A stretch of 64,000 nucleotides of DNA from Xylophilus sp042867185 (GCA_042867185.1 JBHZQV010000004.1:1-64000), one strand, 5' to 3'; numbered from the stretch's first letter, positions 45,628-54,367 are shown. Translations and numbers: made by a program. The notes: generated by a model from the sequence alone, not told the origin.

Positions 45628-46278
45628 TCACCCCCTCAACACATACCCCATCACCACATCGCAGATATGGTTCAACCGCTCGTGCCGCGCCTTGGGCGTC
45701 ATCAAATCCCGCCCGAAAATCGCCGACAGCGTGAACCGGTTCGACAAATAGAAATACGCCATCCCCGCGATCGACACGTACAACTGCACCGGGTCGATCC
45801 CGCCCCGAAAACTCCCGTCCACCCGGCCCCGCTCCAGGATCGCGCCCAGCGTCTCCACCAGCGGCGAGTTCACGTCCTGCGCCTTGCGGGAGTGCGCCAG
45901 GTGCCGGCCCTGGTGCAGGTTCTCGCTGTTCAGAAACGTCATGAACTCCGGGTGCGCGATGTAGTAGTCCCAGGTGAACTCGGTCAAACGCCGCAGGGCC
46001 TGCACCGGCGGCATGTCCTGCAGGTGCAGGGCCTGCTCGGCCTGGCGGATGCGGGCGTACGACGCCTCCAGCACCGCCAGGAACAGATCGTCCTTGCTGC
46101 CGAAGTAGTAGTACAGCAGCCGCTTGTTGAGGCCCGCCTGCTCGGCGATCCGGTCGACCCGGGCGCCCGCCAGGCCGTGCTGGGCGAACTCGGCGCTCGC
46201 CGCCTCCAGGATCGCCTGCTGCGAGCGCTCGGCGTCGCGCGAGCGGGGGCCGGGGGGGATGTCTGCGCTGGGGTCCAT
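45628..46278 (-). CDS. TetR family transcriptional regulator
   Basis: 216 residues. The N-terminal helix-turn-helix (about 15-62) has ILEAASAEFAQHGLAGARVDRIAEQAGLNK and LLYYYFGSKDDLFLAVLE in normal register. The C-terminal half is the helical ligand/dimer domain. It is likely to repress itself, since a perfect 16-bp palindrome lies nine bases before its start, and the sugar operon at 39.9-44.4 kb, which carries a near-identical site. Confidence 0.92.
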   Translation of the reverse strand: MDPSADIPPGPRSRDAERSQQAILEAASAEFAQHGLAGARVDRIAEQAGLNKRLLYYYFGSKDDLFLAVLEASYARIRQAEQALHLQDMPPVQALRRLTEFTWDYYIAHPEFMTFLNSENLHQGRHLAHSRKAQDVNSPLVETLGAILERGRVDGSFRGGIDPVQLYVSIAGMAYFYLSNRFTLSAIFGRDLMTPKARHERLNHICDVVMGYVLRG

Positions 46279-46286
46279 GCCGCTAG

Positions 46287-46304
46287 TTAACCATATGGTT
46301 AATT
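46287..46304. promoter_or_regulatory. TetR-type operator at the tetR start
   Basis: TTAACCATATGGTTAA (46287-46302) is a perfect 16-bp palindrome, extended by TT. It lies between the tetR start codon (46278) and the stop of the ribH gene (46313). Fifteen of 18 bases match the site at 44462-44479. Confidence 0.75.
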
Positions 46305-46312
46305 AAAGTGCA

Positions 46313-46849
46313 TCAGGGCCGGGCGGGTGCGGGCAGGCTGTGCAGGGTTTCCAGGGTGCGCAGGCAGGCGTCGGCCACCTCCTTACCCTTGGCGGTGAAG
46401 TGCGCCTGGAAGAATGCGCGGTGCTCGGCATGTTCGTGGAAATGGTGGGGCGTGAGCACCGCCGAGAACACCGGCACGCCGTGGTCGAGCTGCACCCGCA
46501 TCAGGCCGTCGACCACCGCGGTGGCGACGAAGTCGTGGCGGTAGATGCCGCCGTCGACCACCAGGGCGCAGGCGACGATGGCGTCGAAGCGGCCGCTGCG
46601 GGCCAGGGCCTGGGCGTGCAGCGGGATCTCGAAGGCGCCGGGCACGTCGAACCGCTGCACCGCGGAGGCCGGCACGCCGCGGGCAGCCGTCTCGGCCATG
46701 AACGCCTGGTGGGCGCGGCCGACGATGTCGGCGTGCCAGTTCGCCTGGATGTAGGCGATGCGCGGCGCGGAGGCGGCGCTGGGGCTGCCGGAGCCGGAAA
46801 ACGAGGTGGCCGAGCGGATGTGGGCGACGGAGGTATCGGTCTGACGCAT
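46313..46849 (-). CDS. ribH: 6,7-dimethyl-8-ribityllumazine synthase, type II (RibH2-like)
   Basis: 178 residues, riboflavin pathway: condenses ribityl-aminouracil with dihydroxybutanone phosphate. It resembles the decameric RibH2 of Brucella: RIAYIQANWHADIVGRAH, FDVPGAFEIPLHAQALA, VVDGGIYRHDFVA (catalytic His) and VFSAVLTPHHFHEHAEHRAFF. The gene stands apart from other rib genes, and a second, type I ribH elsewhere in the genome is expected. No FMN riboswitch was recognised upstream. Confidence 0.93.
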   Translation of the reverse strand: MRQTDTSVAHIRSATSFSGSGSPSAASAPRIAYIQANWHADIVGRAHQAFMAETAARGVPASAVQRFDVPGAFEIPLHAQALARSGRFDAIVACALVVDGGIYRHDFVATAVVDGLMRVQLDHGVPVFSAVLTPHHFHEHAEHRAFFQAHFTAKGKEVADACLRTLETLHSLPAPARP

Positions 46850-46880
46850 GGAGTTTCCAGAAAAATCGCGGGGGGCAAGG

Positions 46881-46957
46881 GACCAGCGCCAGGGCGATCC
46901 CGCGCCGCCGGGGCGGGCGCACGGCACGCGGCCCGCTGGTCGATCCGAGGACCGTGC
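46881..46957. other. Interleaved inverted repeats between ribH and ThDP enzyme genes
   Basis: GACCAGCG (46881-46888) pairs with CGCTGGTC (46934-46941), and GCACGG (46919-46924) with CCGTGC (46952-46957). The two stems interlock like a pseudoknot. The region is very GC-rich, so chance is possible. It would be in the ribH leader. Confidence 0.3.
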
Positions 46958-47071
46958 CGGGGGGGGCGCGATTGTAGGCGGCGGTGCCGTTCGCTGCTGG
47001 CGCCGGCGGGGCGGGGCCGCTCGCATAATGGCCCCGATCCTTCGCACCATCCTAGAGAGAAAGACCTTTCC

Positions 47072-48775
47072 ATGACGCGTCAACTCGCCGGCCACCTCAT
47101 CGTCGAATGCCTGGCCGCCCAGGGCGTGACCCATGCCTTCGGCGTGCCGGGCGAAAGCTTCCTGGCCGTGCTCGACGGCTTCCACACCTATGGCGACGCG
47201 GTCCGCTTCGTGACCTGCCGGCAGGAGGGCGGCGCCGCCTTCATGGCCGAGGCGCACGGCAAGCTGACCGGCCGGCCGGGCGTCTGCTTCGTCACCCGCG
47301 GGCCGGGTGCCACCAACGCCTCGATCGGGGTGCACACCGCGTTCCAGGATTCGACGCCGATGGTGCTGTTCATCGGCGACGTCGGCAGCGATTTTCGCGA
47401 CCGCGAGGCCTTCCAGGAGGTCGATTTCCAGAGCTTCTTCGGCCCCAGCACCAAGGGCATGGCCAAGCGGGTGGAGCGGATCGACGACGCCGCCCGCATC
47501 CCCGAGTACATCGCCCGCGCCTTCGCCACCGCGATGGCCGGCCGGCCCGGCCCGGTGGTGCTGGTGCTGCCCGAGGACATGCTGCGCGAGATGGTCGACG
47601 TGCCCGCGCTGCCGCGGGTCGAGCCGGTGCCGATCGGCCCCGACGCGGCCGGCATCGCCCGGCTGCAGCAGATGCTGCTGCAGGCCGAGCGGCCCTTCGT
47701 GATCGCCGGCGGCCCGGGCTGGACGCCGGCCGCGGCGCAGGACCTGCAGCGTTTCGCAGAAGCCTGGCAATTGCCGGTGGGCAACGCCTTCCGCTTCCAG
47801 GACACCTTCGACAACCACCACCCGCTGTACGCCGGCGACGTGGGCATCGGCATCAACCCGGCGCTGGCCCAGCGGGTGCGCGATGCCGACCTGGTGCTGG
47901 CCCTGGGCCCGCGCCTGGGCGAGATGACCACCGGCGGCTACACCCTGCTGCAGGCGCCCCGGCCGCTGCAGAAGCTGGTGCATGTGCATGCCGGCGTGGA
48001 CGAACTCAACCGCGTCTACCAGGCCGACCTGGCGATCAACGCCACGCCGGGCCCGCTGGCCGCGGCGCTGGCCGCGCTGCCCGCACCCGCCAGCGTCCCC
48101 TGGGCCGGAAACACCCGTGCGGCCGCGGCCGACTACCTCGCCAACCTGGTGCCGCAGCCGCTGCCGGGCGACATCGACATGCCGGCGATCGTGGCCGCGC
48201 TGCAGAAGCACCTGCCGGCCGACGCGGTGCTGACCAACGGCGCCGGCAACTTCGCGAGCTGGGTGCACCGGTTCTTCAGACACCACGGCCTGGCCAAGGG
48301 CCACAAGACGCAATTGGCGCCGACGGTCGGCGCGATGGGCTACGGCGTGCCGGCCGGCATCGCGGCCAGCATCGCCACCGGCCGCACCGCCTTCACCATC
48401 GCGGGCGACGGCGACTTCCTGATGAACGGCCAGGAGCTGGCGACCGCCGTGCAGCACGGCGGCAAGAGCATCGTGCTGCTGCTCGACAACGGCATGTTCG
48501 GCACCATCCGCATGCACCAGGAGCGCGAGTACCCGACCAACGTCGGCGCCAACAGCGGCACCCGTCTGCACAACCCGGATTTCTGCGCGCTGGCCCAGGC
48601 CTACGGCTACGCGGCCGAGAAGGTGGTGCGCACCGAGGACTTCGAGCCGGCGCTCCAGCGCGCCCTGGCCCGCGACACCGGCACCCTGATCCTGGTGCCG
48701 CTCGATCCCGAGGTGATCTCGACCCGCGGCACGCTGACCGCTATCACGCAGAAGGCGCTGACCCGGCTGGGCTGA
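47072..48775 (+). CDS. Thiamine-diphosphate enzyme, acetolactate-synthase-like
   Basis: 567 residues with the three ThDP-enzyme domains. The catalytic Glu lies in TCRQEGGAAFMAEAHGK, the central Rossmann-type domain spans about 190-320, and the C-terminal GDGDFLMNGQELATA begins the ThDP/metal motif (ending LLLDNGMFG). Such stand-alone large subunits include acetolactate synthase, benzoylformate decarboxylase and related lyases; the exact substrate is not determined. Divergent from ribH by 222 bases. Confidence 0.9.
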   Translation: MTRQLAGHLIVECLAAQGVTHAFGVPGESFLAVLDGFHTYGDAVRFVTCRQEGGAAFMAEAHGKLTGRPGVCFVTRGPGATNASIGVHTAFQDSTPMVLFIGDVGSDFRDREAFQEVDFQSFFGPSTKGMAKRVERIDDAARIPEYIARAFATAMAGRPGPVVLVLPEDMLREMVDVPALPRVEPVPIGPDAAGIARLQQMLLQAERPFVIAGGPGWTPAAAQDLQRFAEAWQLPVGNAFRFQDTFDNHHPLYAGDVGIGINPALAQRVRDADLVLALGPRLGEMTTGGYTLLQAPRPLQKLVHVHAGVDELNRVYQADLAINATPGPLAAALAALPAPASVPWAGNTRAAAADYLANLVPQPLPGDIDMPAIVAALQKHLPADAVLTNGAGNFASWVHRFFRHHGLAKGHKTQLAPTVGAMGYGVPAGIAASIATGRTAFTIAGDGDFLMNGQELATAVQHGGKSIVLLLDNGMFGTIRMHQEREYPTNVGANSGTRLHNPDFCALAQAYGYAAEKVVRTEDFEPALQRALARDTGTLILVPLDPEVISTRGTLTAITQKALTRLG

Positions 48776-48797
48776 GGCAGGTCGCGCCGGGCCGCGC

Positions 48798-50972
48798 TCA
48801 GAACCGGTAGGTGGCGGTCGCGGTGACGGTGCGGCGCTGGCCGTAGAAGCAGTCGCCCCGGGTCAGGCAGGTGGTGATCTGCACCTTGTCGGTCAGGTTG
48901 ACCGCGTTGAGCGCCAGGCGCCACGGGCCGGTGTCGTAGGCCAGGAAGGCGTCGAACAGGGTGGAGGCCGGGGTGCGCAGCGTGTCGGTGCCGTCCCAGC
49001 TGGCGCCCAGGTAGCGCACGCCGCCGCCGGCGGTGAAGCCGCCCCTACCGCCCAGCGCGAAGCGGCGCGACAGCCAGAACGAGGCGCTCTGCTCGGGCAC
49101 GCCGCTGACCCGCTTGCCCTGGGTGGCATCGGTGGCGCGCGAGACCTTGGCGTCTGTCCAGGCATAGGCGGCGGTGGCGTCCCAGCTGCCGGGCAGGCTC
49201 AGCTTGCCTTCCAGCTCCAGCCCCTTGATGTGCACCTCGCCGATCTGGATGCTGTTGAGCGGGTTGGCCGGGTCGCCGGTCTTGCGGTTGGTGTCGCGCA
49301 GGTCGTACACCGCCGCCAGCAGCGAGCCGCGGCCGCCCGCGGGCTGCCAGCGCACGCCCGCCTCGTACTGCTTGCCGCGCTGCGGCTTGAACGGCGTGCC
49401 GCCCAGGTCGACCCCGCCCAGCGGCAGGAAGGATTCGGTGTAGCTCACATACGGCGCCCAGCCGCTGTCGGCCAGGTAGACCAGCCCGGCGCGCTTCGTC
49501 CAGGCGTTGTCGTCGACCTTGGCGCTGGTGCTGTCGGTCTGCGCGGTGTCGTGGCGCAGGCCCAGCGTCGCGGCCCAGCGGCCCCACTTGATCTGGTCCT
49601 GCAAGTAGAGGCCCAGCTGGCGCTGGGTCACGTCGGGCGAGGCGGTCAGGCTGGTCGGTGCGGTGTAGTCGCCGTAGACCGGGTTGTAGACATCGAGCGG
49701 CGCGGCGCGGCCGCGGCCGTTGGCGGTGGAGGAGACGTTGCGCTGCGCGTCCAGCCCGGCCAGCACCGTGTGGCCTGCCGCGCCGGTGGCGAAGCGGGCT
49801 TCGGCCTGGTTGTCGAGCAGCAGCATCTCGCCACCGTTGCGCTGCTGGGTCAGGTCGCGGTTGATGGTGCGGTTGTCGGCGTTGAACACCGGCCGCGCGG
49901 GCCGGCCGGTGCCGGGCACCGCGACGAAGCTGGTGTAGGCGGTGCGGTAGTCCACCTCGGTCTTCACCGCGCGGAAATTCTGGCGCACCGTCCAGGTGTC
50001 GTCGAAGCGGTGGCTGAACAGGTAGCCCAGCGAATTCTGCTTGCTGTCGTAGGCGTCGTAGCCGGGCTCGCCGGTGAAGGTCGCGGTGGGAATGGGGCCG
50101 AACGGCGCGGGGAACAGCGTGCCCTGCCACGGGAAGAAGCCGATCAGCGATCCGCTCTTGTCGTTCTGGTGCAGCGCCTGCAGCGTGAGCGATGTGTCGG
50201 CGCTGGGGCGCCAGGTGAGGGAGGGCGCCAGCACCACCCGGTCGTCGCGCACGAAGTTCACCTGCGCGCCGCTGTCGCGTCCCACCGCCACGAAGCGGTA
50301 GAGCCACTTCCCTTCGGCGTCCAGCGGGCCGGTGAAGTCGATCGCCAGCTGCCGGCGGTCGTAGCTGCCCGCCTGCACCTGGATTTCGCGCAGCGTCTCG
50401 GCCTGCGGGCGCTTGCTGACGATGTTGAGCAGGCCGCCCACGCCGCCCTGGCCGTAGAGCACCGACGACGGCCCGCGCAGCAGCTCGACCCGCTCCAGCG
50501 TGTAGGGCTCGGTCTTGGTGCTGTTGTAGGTGCCGTAGGTGCGCAGCATGCCGTCCTGGTACTGCGCCACATCGCCGCCGCGGGCGCGGAAGCTGTCGAC
50601 CCGGCTGTCGAAGTAGCTCGACACCACGCCGGCGCTGTAGGCGGTGGTCTGGCGCAGCGTGAGCGCGCCCTGCGCCTCGATCTGGTCGCGGGTGACGACC
50701 GAGATGGACTGCGGTGTTTCAGCCAGCGGCGTGTCGGTCTTGGTGGCGGTGGCGGCGCGCTTGGCGACGAAGCCCGGCACCGGGCCGGTGGCGCTCTCGT
50801 CGCCCCCGGTGACGGTGACGGTCGAGAGCGAAGGCTCCGGCACCGTCTGGGCCCGCGTGGGGCCGGCGACCAGCAGGCACAGCACGACGCCGGTGGCGCA
50901 TGCGGTGGTGGATGGGGCGAGGGAAGGCGTGCGGAGGGAGGGCGCAGGCGGGCGGTCGCGCAGGACGGACAT
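48798..50972 (-). CDS. TonB-dependent siderophore receptor
   Basis: 724 residues. Signal peptide about 1-41 (ending TRA-QT). A TonB box-like region, then a plug domain (about 75-185; TPQSISVVTRDQIEAQGA, VELLRGPSSVLYGQGGVGGLLNIVSKRP) and a 22-strand barrel ending in the aromatic F of TYRF. It resembles FpvA/FhuE-type ferric siderophore receptors without the extra N-terminal signalling domain. A Fur-box-like sequence lies upstream. Confidence 0.95.
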   Translation of the reverse strand: MSVLRDRPPAPSLRTPSLAPSTTACATGVVLCLLVAGPTRAQTVPEPSLSTVTVTGGDESATGPVPGFVAKRAATATKTDTPLAETPQSISVVTRDQIEAQGALTLRQTTAYSAGVVSSYFDSRVDSFRARGGDVAQYQDGMLRTYGTYNSTKTEPYTLERVELLRGPSSVLYGQGGVGGLLNIVSKRPQAETLREIQVQAGSYDRRQLAIDFTGPLDAEGKWLYRFVAVGRDSGAQVNFVRDDRVVLAPSLTWRPSADTSLTLQALHQNDKSGSLIGFFPWQGTLFPAPFGPIPTATFTGEPGYDAYDSKQNSLGYLFSHRFDDTWTVRQNFRAVKTEVDYRTAYTSFVAVPGTGRPARPVFNADNRTINRDLTQQRNGGEMLLLDNQAEARFATGAAGHTVLAGLDAQRNVSSTANGRGRAAPLDVYNPVYGDYTAPTSLTASPDVTQRQLGLYLQDQIKWGRWAATLGLRHDTAQTDSTSAKVDDNAWTKRAGLVYLADSGWAPYVSYTESFLPLGGVDLGGTPFKPQRGKQYEAGVRWQPAGGRGSLLAAVYDLRDTNRKTGDPANPLNSIQIGEVHIKGLELEGKLSLPGSWDATAAYAWTDAKVSRATDATQGKRVSGVPEQSASFWLSRRFALGGRGGFTAGGGVRYLGASWDGTDTLRTPASTLFDAFLAYDTGPWRLALNAVNLTDKVQITTCLTRGDCFYGQRRTVTATATYRF

Positions 50973-51063
50973 GAGGTCTCCAGGTAGTCGGCGGTTGTAA
51001 AACGCTGGCTAACGGGACCGAACACGCGGACGACCTGGCTGGCGATGTCAACGGATTGTAAGC

Positions 51064-51084
51064 ATGCGAATGGTTTGCGTTCTC
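51064..51084 (-). promoter_or_regulatory. Candidate Fur box of the siderophore receptor
   Basis: ATGCGAATG is followed by TT..C.TT..C, matching about 15 of 21 positions of betaproteobacterial Fur boxes. On the minus strand TACAAT (51060-51055) directly follows, a plausible -10 element about 85 bases before the start codon. The symmetry is weak. Confidence 0.4.
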
Positions 51085-51124
51085 GTTGGTCGGTGGCGCA
51101 TCGCCTGCATGCGGAATCCAGGCG

Positions 51125-51152
51125 AAAAAAAAGCGGCGCCGAAGGCACCGCT
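51125..51152 (-). terminator. Intrinsic terminator of bfr
   Basis: On the minus strand AGCGGTGCC, loop TTC, GGCGCCGCT form a 9-bp stem (one G-U pair) followed by eight T. It lies 60 bases beyond the bfr stop codon. Confidence 0.85.
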
Positions 51153-51211
51153 CGCATCGCAGGGCAGCGCGGCATCCGGGGGGCCGGGTGCCGTCGTCTG
51201 CTGCCGGCCGC

Positions 51212-51688
51212 TTACTCGATCTCGCCCATCTGCGACTGCAGGTAGTTCTGGATGCCGATCTTCTCCGACAGGTCGATCTGGGTTTCCAGGAAGTCGATGT
51301 GCTCTTCGGTGTCGTCCAGGATCTTCTGCAGCAGGTCGCGGGAGACGTAGTCGCGCACCGCCTCGCACTGCGCCATGCCTGCCTTGATGGTGTCCTGGGC
51401 GCCGCGCTCCAGGCCCAGGTCGGCGCGCAGGATCTCCGGCACGTCCTCGCCGATGGTCAGCTTGCCCAGGTCCTGCAGGTTCGGCAGGCCGTCGAGCATG
51501 AAGATGCGGTCCATCAGCCAGTCGGCGTGCTTCATCTCGCCGATGGATTCGGAGTATTCCTTCTTGGCCAGCTTGTCGAAGCCCCAGTGCTTGAGCATGC
51601 GGTAGTGCAGGAAGTACTGGTTGATCGCGGTCAGCTCGTTCTTGAGCTGGGCCTGGAGGTGCTGGATGACCTGAGCGTCGCCTTGCAT
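51212..51688 (-). CDS. bfr: Bacterioferritin
   Basis: 158-residue heme-containing ferritin that stores iron in a 24-mer. Met52, the axial heme ligand, lies in EMKHADWLM. Ferroxidase ligands Glu18, Glu51, His54, Glu94 and His130 are present. The position equivalent to Glu127 of E. coli Bfr is Thr here, with Glu128 and Glu129 next to it. The gene is monocistronic with its own terminator and is divergent from ahpC, fitting iron and peroxide defence. Confidence 0.96.
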   Translation of the reverse strand: MQGDAQVIQHLQAQLKNELTAINQYFLHYRMLKHWGFDKLAKKEYSESIGEMKHADWLMDRIFMLDGLPNLQDLGKLTIGEDVPEILRADLGLERGAQDTIKAGMAQCEAVRDYVSRDLLQKILDDTEEHIDFLETQIDLSEKIGIQNYLQSQMGEIE

Positions 51689-51925
51689 GGTGGTTCCCTG
51701 TTGTTGTGGGTTGTCGAATGGGGCGAATTGTCGGGCTTGTCCCTGTTGCCGACAAGGAATCTCCCTGTTATGGCGGTGTGCCTACGGGTGAGGCTGATAG
51801 GTGTTCGTATTCGGAAAGCCGGGATAGAAAATCCCAATGCCCGGCATACCGTCAATTCATTGGAGCCGATGAGGGTAACCCCTTATCCTTCAGCGTTCTT
51901 ACTCTCCAATCTCCCAAGGAAATAC

Positions 51926-52489
51926 ATGTCTCTGATCAACACCCAGGTAACGCCTTTCAAGACCGAAGCCTTCCACAACGGCAAGTTCATCACGGTCAGC
52001 GACGAGACGCTCAAGGGTAAGTGGTCCGTACTGATCTTCATGCCGGCCGCCTTCACCTTCAACTGCCCGACCGAAGTCGAGGACGCGGCCGACAACTACG
52101 CCGAGTTCCAGAAGATGGGCGCCGAGGTGTACATCGTCACCACCGACACGCACTTCTCGCACAAGGTCTGGCACGAAACCTCGCCCGCCGTCGGCAAGGC
52201 CCGCTTCCCGCTGGTCGGCGACCCGACCCACACGCTGACGCATGCCTTCGGCGTGCACATCCCCGAAGAAGGCCTGGCGCTGCGCGGCACCTTCGTGATC
52301 AACCCGGACGGCATCATCAAGACCGCCGAGATCCACTCCAACGAGATCGCCCGTGACGTCAAGGAAACGCTGCGCAAGCTGAAGGCCGCCCAGTACACCG
52401 CCGCCCACCCCGGCGAAGTCTGCCCGGCCAAGTGGAACGAAGGCTCCAAGACGCTCGCTCCGTCGCTGGACCTGGTCGGCAAGATCTAA
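51926..52489 (+). CDS. ahpC: Alkyl hydroperoxide reductase AhpC (peroxiredoxin)
   Basis: 187-residue typical 2-Cys peroxiredoxin that reduces H2O2 and organic peroxides. Peroxidatic Cys47 is in FNCPTEVED and resolving Cys166 in GEVCPAKW. Length equals the enteric AhpC. AAGGA precedes the ATG at 51926 by five bases. A terminator follows, then ahpF, its dedicated reductase. Confidence 0.97.
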   Translation: MSLINTQVTPFKTEAFHNGKFITVSDETLKGKWSVLIFMPAAFTFNCPTEVEDAADNYAEFQKMGAEVYIVTTDTHFSHKVWHETSPAVGKARFPLVGDPTHTLTHAFGVHIPEEGLALRGTFVINPDGIIKTAEIHSNEIARDVKETLRKLKAAQYTAAHPGEVCPAKWNEGSKTLAPSLDLVGKI

Positions 52490-52503
52490 AACCCTTCGCC
52501 TGC

Positions 52504-52533
52504 AAAAGCCTGGGCGCGCCCGGGCTTTTTTTT
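52504..52533 (+). terminator. Intrinsic terminator of ahpC
   Basis: AAGCCTGGG, loop CGCG, CCCGGGCTT (9 bp with one G-U pair) followed by eight further T, starting 14 bases after the ahpC stop. It should reduce read-through into ahpF, giving more AhpC than AhpF. Confidence 0.85.
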
Positions 52534-52586
52534 CCGCGCACGAAGCTCGGCTATCGATAAATCAAATTAAGTAGAAGGAAGCTATC

Positions 52587-54173
52587 ATGCTGGACGCCAC
52601 CCTCAAGACCCAACTCAAGGCCTACCTGGAGCGGGTGACGAAGCCGATCGAGATCGTCGCTTCGCTCGACGACAGCGCGGCGTCCGGCGAGCTGCGCGGC
52701 CTGCTCGACGACATCGTCGCGCTCACCGACAAGATCACCCTGGTGACCCGCACCGACGACGGCGAGCGCAAGCCCTCGTTCCTGATCGCCAACCCGGGCG
52801 TCGATACCGGCGTGCGCTTCGCCGGCATTCCGCTGGGCCACGAATTCACCTCGCTGGTGCTGGCGCTGCTGCAGGTCGGCGGCCATCCGTCGAAGGAAGC
52901 GCAGGACACGCTGGAGCAGGTCCGCAACCTGGAGGGCGATTTCCACTTCGAGACCTACTTCTCCCTGTCGTGCCACAACTGCCCGGACGTGGTGCAGGCG
53001 CTCAACCTCATGTCGGTCCTCAACCCGCGCATCCGGCACACCGCCATCGACGGCGGATTGTTCCCGAGCGAGGTCGAGGCGCGCCAGATCATGGCGGTGC
53101 CGATGGTGTTCCTGAACGGCACCCATTTCGGCCAGGGCCGCATGACCCTGGAAGAGATCGTCGCCAAGGTCGACCACAACGCGGTGGCCCGCGACGCGGA
53201 GAAGATCTCGGCCCGCGCACCGTACGACGTGCTGGTGGTCGGCGGCGGCCCGGCCGGCGCGGCGGCGGCGGTGTATGCGGCCCGCAAGGGCATCCGCACC
53301 GGCGTGGCGGCAGAGCGCTTCGGCGGCCAGGTGCTGGATACGCTGGGCATCGAGAACTTCATCTCGATCAAGGAGACCGAAGGGCCGAAGTTCGCGATCG
53401 CGCTGGAAGAGCACGTCAAGCACTACGACGTGGACATCATGAACCTGCAGCGCGCCGAATCGCTGGTCCCCGGCGAGCTGATCGAGGTGAAGCTGGCCAG
53501 CGGTGCGTCGCTGAAGACCCGGTCCTTGATCATCTCCACCGGTGCCCGCTGGCGCACCATCGACGTGCCCGGCGAGGCCGAGTACAAGAACAAGGGCGTG
53601 GCCTATTGCCCGCACTGCGACGGCCCGCTGTTCAAGGGCAAGCGAGTCGCGGTGATCGGCGGCGGCAACTCGGGCGTCGAGGCGGCGATCGACCTGGCCG
53701 GCATCGTCGGCCATGTGACCCTGGTCGAGTTCGGCGAGCAGCTGCGGGCCGACGAGGTGCTGCAGCGCAAGCTGCGCAGCCTGGCCAATGTGACGGTGAT
53801 CGTCTCGGCCCAGACGACCGAGGTGACCGGCGACGGCCAGAAGGTCGGCGGCCTGGTCTACAAGAGCCGGGTGACGGGCGAGGTGCACACCGTGCCGCTC
53901 GAAGGCGTGTTCGTGCAGATCGGTCTGGTGCCCAACACCGACTGGCTGCGCGGCACGGTCGAGCTGTCGAAGCACGGCGAGATCGTGGTCGATGCCAAGG
54001 GCCAGACCTCGGTGCCCGGCGTGTTCGCCGCGGGCGACGCGACCACCGTGCCCTACAAGCAGATCATCATCGCCGCCGGCGACGGCGCGAAGGCCGCGCT
54101 TAGTGCCTTCGACCACCTGATCCGCACGCCCGCCCCGGTGGCGCAGCCGGTGCAGGTGCTGGAAACGGCATAA
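52587..54173 (+). CDS. ahpF: Alkyl hydroperoxide reductase subunit F
   Basis: 528-residue flavoprotein that passes electrons from NADH to AhpC. The N-terminal double thioredoxin-fold region has CHNC at 129-132. The FAD domain starts with VVGGGPAGAAAAVYAAR, and the NADH domain with VIGGGNSGVEAAIDLAG. The redox pair CPHC is at 341-344. GAAGGAAG precedes the ATG. It follows ahpC by 97 bases, across a terminator. Confidence 0.97.
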   Translation: MLDATLKTQLKAYLERVTKPIEIVASLDDSAASGELRGLLDDIVALTDKITLVTRTDDGERKPSFLIANPGVDTGVRFAGIPLGHEFTSLVLALLQVGGHPSKEAQDTLEQVRNLEGDFHFETYFSLSCHNCPDVVQALNLMSVLNPRIRHTAIDGGLFPSEVEARQIMAVPMVFLNGTHFGQGRMTLEEIVAKVDHNAVARDAEKISARAPYDVLVVGGGPAGAAAAVYAARKGIRTGVAAERFGGQVLDTLGIENFISIKETEGPKFAIALEEHVKHYDVDIMNLQRAESLVPGELIEVKLASGASLKTRSLIISTGARWRTIDVPGEAEYKNKGVAYCPHCDGPLFKGKRVAVIGGGNSGVEAAIDLAGIVGHVTLVEFGEQLRADEVLQRKLRSLANVTVIVSAQTTEVTGDGQKVGGLVYKSRVTGEVHTVPLEGVFVQIGLVPNTDWLRGTVELSKHGEIVVDAKGQTSVPGVFAAGDATTVPYKQIIIAAGDGAKAALSAFDHLIRTPAPVAQPVQVLETA

Positions 54174-54270
54174 GCACGCGATGCCGCTGCGCCGGCCGAC
54201 GGCGCAGCGGCGGTGCACCGAAGGGCGTCGGCAGCCGGAAATCCGTGATTTCTGGCGGAATGGCCTTCCT

Positions 54271-54311
54271 GCCGGCGTCTTGCGTCGGCCTCTAGCTATT
54301 ATTTCGATAGC
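54271..54311 (+). repeat. AGCTAT dispersed repeat, copy 4
   Basis: GCCGGCGTC...GTCGGCC followed by CTAGCTATTATTTCGATAGC, about 100 bases after ahpF and 35 bases before the Fur palindrome. Confidence 0.8.
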
Positions 54312-54345
54312 AATGCGTGTTTTCCATCGGCTGGAACCTGGTGGG

Positions 54346-54367
54346 ATGAGAATTATTCTCATATAAT
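54346..54367 (+). promoter_or_regulatory. Fur box and -10 element of the heme operon
   Basis: ATGAGAATTATTCTCAT (54346-54362) is a perfect palindrome (arms ATGAGAA/TTCTCAT) and a near-consensus Fur site. TATAAT (54362-54367) overlaps its right edge, so Fur-iron would cover the promoter. It lies about 90 bases before the receptor start codon. Confidence 0.85.

Noticed and set aside
44506..45751. Several overlapping open frames of 75-240 residues in the 44.4-45.6 kb gap
   Set aside because: They follow dispersed repeats and the GAGCA array; similar peptide strings arise from each repeat copy. No ribosome site or domain is visible.
46850..47071. FMN riboswitch upstream of the RibH2 gene
   Set aside because: The conserved GGGTGAAATTCCC and CCGACGGT-type boxes are absent; only GC-rich stems were found.
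51797..51827. OxyR site upstream of ahpC (two ATAG elements)
   Set aside because: The ATAG copies are 27 bases apart and the CTAT partners are missing, so the OxyR pattern of four elements at 11-base steps is not met.
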